Notes under the pieces: model-generated | Seen by the model: only the letters and a program-made list of their open reading frames with translations | The model's database searches: none | Told to the model about the DNA's origin: nothing | Made by a program: the position numbers and the translations under genes | NCBI GenBank assembly: GCA_015065285.1 | Contig: SVQP01000002.1 | Coordinates: 1 to 40,208 of the forward strand | Direction: 5' to 3' | Length of the DNA: 40,208 bases | From: Oscillospiraceae bacterium | Lineage (GTDB): Bacteria > Bacillota > Clostridia > Oscillospirales > CAG-272 | Shown: piece by piece, positions 28,970 through 36,840 of the stretch | Position numbering within the stretch: position 1 is the first letter of the stretch | How the letters are laid out: the number at the start of each line of letters is the position of its first letter

Positions 28970-31570
28970 ATGAACATGAAAATCAGATCCATCTTTACAA
29001 TGGTTATGTGTCTGGTTTTGGTTGCGCTGATGGTTGTTGGTTGCCAGAACAATCCTTCGACCGGCGACGGCACCACCACCGGTGCTGAAGGCACGCAGCC
29101 TGGTGAGGTTATCACTCCTGCTACTTTCAAGCAGGCTGAGTACAACACCACTACCAGCGTCATGCCCAGTAACTGGAACGAAATGACCTATGCTGACAAC
29201 AATGACACCCAGATCATGAGCTACATCGGTTCTTCTTTCTTCGACTACGACTATAAGTTCGAGAATGACAAGAAGTTCAACGAGGACGGCTCGATCAACA
29301 AGGAAGGCATTGTTCCCGGCGCGTACACCACCAACTACTCCGCAGCTACCAAGCTGGAGGACGTAACCGCTACCGTTGATGCTAAGTGGGGCTACACTGA
29401 GGATCAGAAGAAGGAAGGCGGCTATGCATGGAAGATCACCCTTCGTGATGACCTGAAGTGGGATGACGGCACTGCTATCACTGCTGAGGACTTCGTATGG
29501 TCCATGCAGCAGCAGCTCGACCCCGATTTCATGAACTTCCGCGCTAACACCTACTACGACACCCTGAGAATCAAGAACGCTAAGGCATACTTCTTCAAGA
29601 ACACCGACGGTACTTACGAGGCTGTTGGCTCCAAGTATGCTTCCAACCAGGCAGCTATCGATGCAGGCGAGACCCTGTACATCGACGTTTGGGGCGCATG
29701 GGGTGCAGAGGGCTACACCAACGAGGCTGGCGAAACCTGCCCTCAGTGGCTCGCTATCACCGATGAGGTTGTTTACAACAACGCTGAAGGTTCCGACCCC
29801 TGCTCCGGTAAGATCGTTTACGATACTTACATGAGCATGCCTAACTACGCTCCCGAGTTCGAAGTTGGCGGCGGCTATGCTGCTCTGATGGCTATCTACG
29901 TTGCTAACACCAACAAGGATATCGCTTGGGAATCCGTAGGTATCTACGCTGAAGGCAACGCTATCGTTGTTTGCCTTGACATCAACTTTGACTTCCTGAG
30001 AGAAGATGGCAGCCTCTCCGTTTGGGCTCCCTACTACTTCTCCAGCCTGCCTCTGGTACACAAGGCAAAGTATGATGCTGCAAGAATTGCTCCCGCTGAC
30101 GGTGCAACTCTGTGGACCTCTAAGTACAACTCCTCTCTCGAGACCACCGCTTCTTGGGGTCCCTACAAGCTGACCGAGTTCGAGACCGGCTCTCACTACA
30201 AGCTGGAAAAGAACGAGAACTGGTACGGCTGGAACATGGAACAGTACAAGAACCAGTACAACGTAACCGCTATCAACTGCCGTGCAGTTGAGGAATTCGC
30301 TCCCAAGTGGCTCGGCTTCCTGAACGGCACCTACGACGATGCTTCTCTCCAGTCTGAAAACGTTGGCGAGTACATCGACTCCAAGTACGTTTACTACACC
30401 TCTACCTCTACCGGTACTTTCGGTATGCAGCTGTACTCCAACCTGAACGTTCTGAAGGAAAGCAAGAACAACAACGGTATTCTGGCTATCCAGGAGTTCA
30501 GACACGCATTCAACCTCGCACTTGACAGAAACGACATCGTTCAGACCATCTGGCCCGGCTCCGCAGTTCCTTGCTTCGGTCTGATCAACGTTGCTTACTA
30601 CTATGACATCGAAAACGCTCCCGACCTTGAGGATGGCGGTCAGTACCGTAACACCACCAAGGCTAAGGAAGGCATCCTTCGCGCATACGGCTTCGAGCAG
30701 GCAGCTGACGGCACTTGGTCCAGCGGCGCTCTGCAGGGCCTGACCACTGACGCTGCATACGCACGTCTGACCGGTTACAACCCCGAGCTTGCTAAGGAAA
30801 AGATGAAGGAAGCTATCGCTATCCTGACTGCTGATCCTGAGAAGTACGGCTACGACTCCTCTAAGAACATCACTCTGGTTTACGGTTCTTCTTCCGATAC
30901 CGATAAGCAGAGATTCAGAGCTGACTACCTGCAGAAGATCCTGGACGACCTGACCAAGGGCACCGTTCTGGAAGACAAGATCGACGTTGTATTCGATGCA
31001 TCCGCAGGTGCACAGTGGGCAGAAGCATTCCGTGCAGGCGATACTCAGATCGGCTTCGGCTACGGCTTCTCCGGTAACGCATTCAACCCCTTCGATATCG
31101 TTGGCGCATTCGTTAACCCTGATGACGACCTGAACTACCACATGTACTGGGATACCTCCGCTGTTGATATGACTCTGACCATGCCCGCAGGCAACTACGA
31201 GGGCGCTGGTGAGACTATCACCATGAGTGTTCAGAACTGGTACTACTGCCTGAACGGTCTCGCAGCAAGCGAAGGCCAGGCAAAGACCTACAACTGGGGT
31301 GCAGGTTTTGCTCCTGTAGAAGCAAGACTGACCATCCTCTCCGCTCTGGAAGAGCTGACCATCAAGGAGTCTCGTTCCGTTATGCTGATCGCTGACGGCG
31401 GCGGATCCTTCCTGGGCGCTAAGTTCTCTTACTTCTCTGAGGACGAGCACACCTTCATGGGCTTCGGCGGTCTGAGATACATCGTTGTTAACTACACCGA
31501 TGCTGAGTGGACCGACTTCGTTGCTGCTAACAACGGCGACCTCTCCACCGAGTACAAGAAGTCCGAGTAA
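28970..31570 (+). CDS. oppA: Oligopeptide ABC transporter, substrate-binding lipoprotein (OppA), unusually long
   Basis: An 866-residue lipoprotein; family members usually have about 540-600. Signal peptide with lipobox VVGC (Cys 25). SBP_bac_5 features are present: WKITLRDDLKWDDGTAITAE, then DFVWSMQQQLDP, and later FRHAFNLALDRNDIVQTIWP. Extra sequence lies in the region between these blocks and before the C-terminus. It captures peptides for the permease encoded downstream. ATG 28970-28972 has GGAGG five bases upstream. Codons are strongly biased to GCT, GTT, AAC, TAC and GGT, more than elsewhere in the window, as in very highly expressed genes. Confidence 0.9.
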   Translation: MNMKIRSIFTMVMCLVLVALMVVGCQNNPSTGDGTTTGAEGTQPGEVITPATFKQAEYNTTTSVMPSNWNEMTYADNNDTQIMSYIGSSFFDYDYKFENDKKFNEDGSINKEGIVPGAYTTNYSAATKLEDVTATVDAKWGYTEDQKKEGGYAWKITLRDDLKWDDGTAITAEDFVWSMQQQLDPDFMNFRANTYYDTLRIKNAKAYFFKNTDGTYEAVGSKYASNQAAIDAGETLYIDVWGAWGAEGYTNEAGETCPQWLAITDEVVYNNAEGSDPCSGKIVYDTYMSMPNYAPEFEVGGGYAALMAIYVANTNKDIAWESVGIYAEGNAIVVCLDINFDFLREDGSLSVWAPYYFSSLPLVHKAKYDAARIAPADGATLWTSKYNSSLETTASWGPYKLTEFETGSHYKLEKNENWYGWNMEQYKNQYNVTAINCRAVEEFAPKWLGFLNGTYDDASLQSENVGEYIDSKYVYYTSTSTGTFGMQLYSNLNVLKESKNNNGILAIQEFRHAFNLALDRNDIVQTIWPGSAVPCFGLINVAYYYDIENAPDLEDGGQYRNTTKAKEGILRAYGFEQAADGTWSSGALQGLTTDAAYARLTGYNPELAKEKMKEAIAILTADPEKYGYDSSKNITLVYGSSSDTDKQRFRADYLQKILDDLTKGTVLEDKIDVVFDASAGAQWAEAFRAGDTQIGFGYGFSGNAFNPFDIVGAFVNPDDDLNYHMYWDTSAVDMTLTMPAGNYEGAGETITMSVQNWYYCLNGLAASEGQAKTYNWGAGFAPVEARLTILSALEELTIKESRSVMLIADGGGSFLGAKFSYFSEDEHTFMGFGGLRYIVVNYTDAEWTDFVAANNGDLSTEYKKSE

Positions 31571-31610
31571 TTATTAAATAGCTAATTCTTTAGATATTTA
31601 ATATACCAAT

Positions 31611-31648
31611 GCAAACGGCGGTGAGCCACGAGCTCACCGCTGATTTGC
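31611..31648 (+). other. Hairpin after oppA
   Basis: GCGGTGAGC (31618-31626), 5-nt loop, GCTCACCGC (31632-31640), extended by GCAAA/TTTGC outside. No T-run, so probably a partial terminator or mRNA-end stabiliser that keeps OppA more abundant than the other subunits. Confidence 0.75.
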
Positions 31649-31930
31649 GTATTTATATGGCGATCAAAACTTGTAAATCCCCGCGCAAACCACCACTTCG
31701 ACCGTTCGATTTTGGTGAACGGATCTGCCGTTATGGTAAATAATGGCATTTTATGTCAAGGAGCCATTTGCAAATGGCGAAATACATAAGGTCATGCTTT
31801 TATGACCGAAAGGCATGCGCGCAGCCTTTGTGCGTGCAAAAGGACCCTATGGACTATGGGTCGCGTAGGCTTTTTTCGAAAGGCTTACGGTTGTGAATGT
31901 GAAAACAACAAAACAGAGGAGAAAACCCCT
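31649..31930 (+). other. Intergenic array of small hairpins between oppA and oppB
   Basis: No gene with a ribosome binding site. Successive stems: CCGTTC/GAACGG (31702-31722), GCCGTTAT/ATAATGGC (31727-31747), GCCATTT/AAATGGC (31763-31778), GGTCAT/ATGACC (31790-31807), GCGCGCA/TGCGTGC (31817-31837), GACCC/GGGTC (31843-31862) and GTAGGC/GCTTAC (31865-31888). The region ends with GAGGAG before oppB. No promoter is obvious. It may tune expression of the membrane and ATPase genes relative to oppA. Confidence 0.6.
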
Positions 31931-32941
31931 ATGTATATGTTTAAATATGTGTCCAAACGTTTGGGCTTGATGCTGCTCACATTCTTCATCATCTTTACGA
32001 TGTGCTTTGTGCTGATCAAGCTCCTGCCTATTCCTACAACTGCTCTGCCGGGTCAGGATCAAGACGTGGTTATGAACATTATGGAGGCAAGAGGCTGGAT
32101 TACAAACGTGCAAAAGGGCGAGAACGGAACTTATACTTATGACAGAGTTCCGATTATGCTTCAGTATGGCATGTACCTCAAGAGAGTCATTTTTGAAGGA
32201 GACTTCGGTATTGCAACCAGATTGCCCGGTTATACCGGTAAGATGCTGTGGGAAGAAGTCTTTATTCCTAAGCTGCCCCCCACAATTCTGATCAATATTT
32301 ACTCGAGCTTGATCGGCGTTCCGATCGGTCTGGGCTTGGGTATTTTGGCTGCGCTGAAAAAGAATAAGTGGCAGGACCAGGTCATTAATATCTTTATTAT
32401 CTTATTGATCTCACTGCCGTCGGTTATTCTGGCGTTGCTGATTTTGTACGTATTCTGTTTCAAGCTGCGCTGGTTCCCGCTTAACATGCTCACAAGCAAC
32501 GATTATTTCACCTGGCCGGTATTCCATTCCATGCTGCCGGCAGTGTTCTCCTTGTGCCTTGGCTCGGTTGCAGGATACGCACGTTATACCCGTGCAGAGC
32601 TTTCCGAGGTTCTGACCGGTGAGTTTATGCTGCTTGCAAGAACCAAGGGTCTGACCAAGAGTCAGGCGATCTATCGTCATGCAATGCGTAACTCCATGGT
32701 CGTAATTTTCCCCTCGATTCTGAGTGAATTTATCTCGGTGCTTTCGGGTTCGCTGATTATTGAAAAAATGTTTGGCGTAAACGGCGTGGGCGGTCTGTAT
32801 CTGCTTGCGATCGAAAATCAGGACTATGATGCGTTTATGTTGCTGTCCGGTTTCTATACCTTGATCGGTCTGGCTGCCGGTATTGTCATTGATATCAGCT
32901 ACGGTATCATTGACCCGAGAATCAGAATGGGGGCGAAGTAA
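31931..32941 (+). CDS. oppB: Oligopeptide ABC transporter, permease OppB
   Basis: A 336-residue permease of nearly normal length with six membrane helices. N-terminal MFKYVSKRLGLMLLTFFIIF, then the OppB-type segment LPPTILINIYSSLIGVPIGL, and the EAA coupling loop EFMLLARTKGLTKSQAIYRH. It forms the channel with OppC. ATG 31931 has GAGGAG nine bases upstream; the frame is open further upstream, but that part is hairpin-rich leader and not protein-like. It is the only subunit of the transporter without a large insertion. Confidence 0.93.
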   Translation: MYMFKYVSKRLGLMLLTFFIIFTMCFVLIKLLPIPTTALPGQDQDVVMNIMEARGWITNVQKGENGTYTYDRVPIMLQYGMYLKRVIFEGDFGIATRLPGYTGKMLWEEVFIPKLPPTILINIYSSLIGVPIGLGLGILAALKKNKWQDQVINIFIILLISLPSVILALLILYVFCFKLRWFPLNMLTSNDYFTWPVFHSMLPAVFSLCLGSVAGYARYTRAELSEVLTGEFMLLARTKGLTKSQAIYRHAMRNSMVVIFPSILSEFISVLSGSLIIEKMFGVNGVGGLYLLAIENQDYDAFMLLSGFYTLIGLAAGIVIDISYGIIDPRIRMGAK

Positions 32942-32943
32942 GT

Positions 32944-34626
32944 ATGACGAATATGAATCAATACCAGAATATCCCCGCTGAAAAGTTCCAATTTGCAAAG
33001 AGAACTGACCTTGGTCACGATAAAAAGTTTGACACCAAGCCTGTCAGCTATTTCCAGGGTGCATTCCGTCGTTTCAGTAAGAACAAGGGTGCGGTCGTTG
33101 CTGCGATCGTTATTGCATTCCTTATACTGTTTGCAATTTTTGCTCCTTTCTTCACTAACTACACGCCTGACATGTATGACGTGACCTATATCTATGCTGC
33201 GCCCAAGCTGCCTATATGTGAAAAATACGGCATTCCGTTCTGGGATGGCAGCAGAGACAGAACCAACGTTGGTTATATGACCTATCTGAAGGATATGGCA
33301 ATCATGCAGGAGACCGGCAGAGAGGTTATCAAGGGCGGTAAGGACAACGTGAAGATCAGCGAAGACGGCAAGAGCTACACCTACCGTTACGATACCTATT
33401 ACGGCATCGGCTTTATTTACGATGAGATCCCCATGTCCAAGTATCTTGACATTCAGAGATACCAGAACGAAACGGGCAGACAGGTGCTGTATCCCGTGGT
33501 TGCTCTGGAGGACAGACCCACCCATAGCAAGAATAATACCGATGCAAACATCTTCTACCAGGTTAAGGATAAGAAGGCAACAAAGATCACTCCCGTACTG
33601 GATGAAGAGGGCAAGCTGATTCCTAACTACTGGGAAATTCCTGAAGGCATCGATCCTAAGTCCTGGGGCGGCGTGGCATACGACTCCTTGAGAATTGAGG
33701 GCGAGGACGGCTTTACCAAAACGGTCAAGGTAAGAGATGAGAACGATAACCTCGTGGATGAAGAAAGAACCTATTACTACATCTACGGCGTGCAGATGGC
33801 AAGTACGGTTCAGGTAAGAGTTGAGTATTATGAATACTATGCGTATGAGCATCTGGTAGAAGAGGGCGATGGTGTTTCCGAGCCTTTGTTCCTGTTCGGT
33901 GCAACCGAAACCGGTAAGGATATCTTCTCCTGCCTTGCATACGGTGCAAGATTCTCGTTTATTTTCGCATCTATCGTTGCGATCGTAAACTTTATCGTTG
34001 GTGTGATCTGGGGTTCTATCTCGGGTTACTACGGCGGTAAGCTCGACCTTGCTATGGAGCGCTTCTGCGAAATCCTTGGCTCGGTTCCTTCCATGATTAT
34101 TATTACGCTGCTTAAGTACCACATGGGTCACTTCATAGTGGAGCAAGGCCTATATAAACTGGTTGATATCCAGAGCGCGCTTGTCTTGTTTATAGCGTTC
34201 TTTGCAACCGGTTGGATCGGCATGGCGGGCAGAACCCGTATGCAGTTCTACCGTTTCAAGAACCAGGAGTACGTTCTGGCAGCAAGAACACTGGGCGCAA
34301 GCGATGCAAGAATCATGTTCAAGCACATTTTCCCCAACGGTCTTGGTACCATCGTAACCAGTATCGCTCTGGTTATCCCCTCCATGATTTATTCGGAGAC
34401 CAGCCTTTCTTACTTGGGTATTATCAACCTCGAGGCAGGCAAGCTGACCAGCGTCGGTACGCTGATCAATGCCGGTCAGAAGGCACTGCAGCAAGGCGAG
34501 CCCTACACCGCATTCGTGGCACTGTTCCCCTGCGGCTTCCTGGTTCTGCTGATGCTCAGCTTCAACCTGTTTGGTAATGGTCTGAGAGACGCGTTCAACC
34601 CGTCGCTCAGAGGATCGGAGGAGTAA
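32944..34626 (+). CDS. oppC: Oligopeptide ABC transporter, permease OppC, with a large external insertion
   Basis: A 560-residue permease; OppC is normally about 300. Residues 36-70 hold the usual N-terminal segment and first membrane helix. The conserved block LFGATETGKDIFSCLAYGAR, normally soon after it, comes only at 317-336. The roughly 210 residues between (about 100-312) are polar and Tyr/Lys/Asp-rich, without helices of membrane type; by topology they lie outside, next to the binding protein. The EAA loop EYVLAARTLGASDARIMFKH is at 442-461. It starts 3 bp after oppB; ATG 32944 or the ATG three codons later are both possible because neither has a strong ribosome binding site. Confidence 0.92.
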   Translation: MTNMNQYQNIPAEKFQFAKRTDLGHDKKFDTKPVSYFQGAFRRFSKNKGAVVAAIVIAFLILFAIFAPFFTNYTPDMYDVTYIYAAPKLPICEKYGIPFWDGSRDRTNVGYMTYLKDMAIMQETGREVIKGGKDNVKISEDGKSYTYRYDTYYGIGFIYDEIPMSKYLDIQRYQNETGRQVLYPVVALEDRPTHSKNNTDANIFYQVKDKKATKITPVLDEEGKLIPNYWEIPEGIDPKSWGGVAYDSLRIEGEDGFTKTVKVRDENDNLVDEERTYYYIYGVQMASTVQVRVEYYEYYAYEHLVEEGDGVSEPLFLFGATETGKDIFSCLAYGARFSFIFASIVAIVNFIVGVIWGSISGYYGGKLDLAMERFCEILGSVPSMIIITLLKYHMGHFIVEQGLYKLVDIQSALVLFIAFFATGWIGMAGRTRMQFYRFKNQEYVLAARTLGASDARIMFKHIFPNGLGTIVTSIALVIPSMIYSETSLSYLGIINLEAGKLTSVGTLINAGQKALQQGEPYTAFVALFPCGFLVLLMLSFNLFGNGLRDAFNPSLRGSEE

Positions 34627-34629
34627 ACG

Positions 34630-36840
34630 ATGAATAAAGAAGTTAAACTTTCGGTTAACAATTTAAGAGTCTCCTTCCGTACAGACGGTGGTAAGGTACA
34701 GGCAGTCCGTGATATTTCATTCGACCTTTATAAGGGCGAAACCCTTGCTATCGTAGGTGAATCCGGCTCGGGTAAGTCGGTTACCTCCAAGGCAATTATG
34801 GGCATTTCTGCAGTAAACGCCATCTATGAGGGCGGAGAGATTCTGTATGACGGACAGGACCTTGTCCGTATTCCCGAGGAAGAAATGCACAAGCTTCGCG
34901 GTGACAAGATCGCCATGATCTTCCAGGATCCGCTTTCTTCGCTCAACCCCATCATGCGTATCGGTAAGCAGATTACCGAGGCTATGCTGCTCAAGAACAA
35001 GGCAAACCGCAAGGAAGGTCGCGAGACATTCAATAAAATGCTGGGCGTTCTGTCTATGAATATGAAGGAGGCTATCGCGCAGGGGGCAGATACCACCATG
35101 ACCGCTGCAGACGTTGATAAGTATATCAAGACCTTTGATAGCTTCAACATTCAGGCAATCAAGCTGGAAAACAGCTATAACGCTGCCCGCACCAGCACCG
35201 AAGAGATGATCGCTCTGGTTAAGGACTACCTGTTCATGACCGAGAAGAATCAGAGGATCGACGTGGTTGGTAACCTCAAGGCAATTCTGCGCACGCTTGT
35301 GACAATTGAGGACAAGTACTTTGTATCAGAGTACAAGAATGCACTCTATGCACACGCAGCCGCTGTGAATTCCGCTATCCGCGAGGAAAAGAAGAACAAG
35401 GCGTCCTACTCCAAGGGAGCCAAAAAGATCGCTACCGAGCAGACCGTTGCAGTTCTTCGTGACCTTTTGAATACTGCTGAGGAGATGCTCGCGCAGCCTC
35501 AGTACAATTTCTTCAGAATCGGCTACTACATCTATAAGCATCCTGAGGTTGACCTGAGCCAGATGCCTGCAGATAAAGCGAACGAAATGGCATATGCCTT
35601 CTTGATGGAAGATTTTATGGATTCGTTCCTGGCACTGGAAAAGCTTGCTGTTAAGTATTCCGCAAGCAAAACTCTGGCAAGCAAAAAGATTGCTATTGAA
35701 GAGCTGAAAAATGCAATTGACTTTTATAAGGCAGGCAACTTTACCGCCTCTGACGCGAGCGCTGTTTGTAAGAAGGTCAACAGAGCAGTTCTTTTGGCAA
35801 TCGACCCGCTGGAAACCGTTAAGGATAACGTAGCGCACACCTTTGGCGGTGCTTTGGAAAGAGAGCTTGAAAAGTATTTCTTCTATCTCAAGAACAACCC
35901 CAAGGAAGAAGCACGCTTTGCAAAGCAGACTGCAAAGAGAGAAGCGCTGCTGGCTAAGGGCAAGAAGGTTGACTGGAACGTAGTTCCCAAGTCTGTCATT
36001 GAGCCCGAGGTTCAGATCGAGACCATCGCGTCCGTTCTGCGCCGCGTGATGAACAAGTTTGAGGCAGACGTAGAGAACGCAAGCAACGTTGACTTTGATA
36101 AGCGCTGCATTGATATCGTAGATTATCTGAAGGCTAAGGCTTCTCAGATCGTCTACAAGCTGACCCCCCGTATTGCTAAGGAAAAGGCGATCAAGCTCAT
36201 GGAAGAGGTTGGTATTCCCGAGGCAAGAATCCGTTACCGTCAGTATCCGTTCGAGTTCTCGGGCGGTATGCGTCAGCGTATTGTAATTGCAATTGCGCTT
36301 TCCGCAAATCCCGATATCCTGATTTGTGACGAGCCCACCACCGCGCTGGACGTAACCATTCAGGCACAGATCCTCGAGCTGATCAACAAGCTTAAGAGAG
36401 AACGTGATCTGTCTATTATCTTTATTACGCACGACCTTGGTGTCGTTGCAAATATGGCAGACAGAATTGCCGTTATGTATGCAGGTAAGATCGTAGAGTA
36501 CGGTACTGCAGAGGAAGTATTCTACAATCCTCAGCACCCCTACACCTGGGCGCTGCTGGCTTCCATGCCCGACCTGGATACCAACGAAAAGCTGGATGCA
36601 ATTCCCGGTACCCCTCCGAATATGATCTATCCTCCCGTAGGAGACGCCTTTGCGGAAAGAAACAAGTACGCAATGGAGATCGATTTCGAAATGCAGCCGC
36701 CTATGTATCAGGTATCTCCCACACACTATGCGGCAACCTGGTTGCTCCATCCCAATGCTCCCAAGGTTGAGATCCCCAAGATCATCACCGAGCGTATCAA
36801 ACGAATGAAAGAAAGAGGAGGCAACAATGGAGAATCATAA
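34630..36840 (+). CDS. oppD: Oligopeptide ABC transporter ATPase OppD with an insertion of about 385 residues
   Basis: A 736-residue protein, about twice the normal 330-350. Walker A GESGSGKS (43-50) and Q-loop MIFQDPLSSLNP (96-107) are followed not by the usual 45-residue helical subdomain but by about 385 Lys/Ala/Glu-rich, mostly helical residues (about 125-510). The chain then returns to the family pattern: KAIKLMEEVGIPEARIRYRQ, signature FSGGMRQR (from 543), Walker B ILICDEPTTALD and H-loop ITHD. All catalytic motifs are intact. The C-terminal Opp domain has IPGTPP, but the four cysteines usual there are replaced (GDAFAERN, MEID, HYAATW). GGAGGAG lies before ATG 34630. It ends 14 bp inside oppF. 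Confidence 0.93.
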   Translation: MNKEVKLSVNNLRVSFRTDGGKVQAVRDISFDLYKGETLAIVGESGSGKSVTSKAIMGISAVNAIYEGGEILYDGQDLVRIPEEEMHKLRGDKIAMIFQDPLSSLNPIMRIGKQITEAMLLKNKANRKEGRETFNKMLGVLSMNMKEAIAQGADTTMTAADVDKYIKTFDSFNIQAIKLENSYNAARTSTEEMIALVKDYLFMTEKNQRIDVVGNLKAILRTLVTIEDKYFVSEYKNALYAHAAAVNSAIREEKKNKASYSKGAKKIATEQTVAVLRDLLNTAEEMLAQPQYNFFRIGYYIYKHPEVDLSQMPADKANEMAYAFLMEDFMDSFLALEKLAVKYSASKTLASKKIAIEELKNAIDFYKAGNFTASDASAVCKKVNRAVLLAIDPLETVKDNVAHTFGGALERELEKYFFYLKNNPKEEARFAKQTAKREALLAKGKKVDWNVVPKSVIEPEVQIETIASVLRRVMNKFEADVENASNVDFDKRCIDIVDYLKAKASQIVYKLTPRIAKEKAIKLMEEVGIPEARIRYRQYPFEFSGGMRQRIVIAIALSANPDILICDEPTTALDVTIQAQILELINKLKRERDLSIIFITHDLGVVANMADRIAVMYAGKIVEYGTAEEVFYNPQHPYTWALLASMPDLDTNEKLDAIPGTPPNMIYPPVGDAFAERNKYAMEIDFEMQPPMYQVSPTHYAATWLLHPNAPKVEIPKIITERIKRMKERGGNNGES

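Noticed and set aside
28952-31450. 832-codon open frame on the minus strand opposite oppA
   Set aside because: Shadow of the strong codon bias of oppA; no ribosome binding site and no family features.
31802-31930. N-terminal extension of OppB
   Set aside because: It would translate the hairpin array; the conserved permease start begins at 31931 behind GAGGAG.
34990-36160. Intein in OppD
   Set aside because: The insertion has no Cys/Ser at its start, no His-Asn end followed by Cys/Ser/Thr, and no homing endonuclease motif; it is a helical Lys/Ala/Glu-rich domain.
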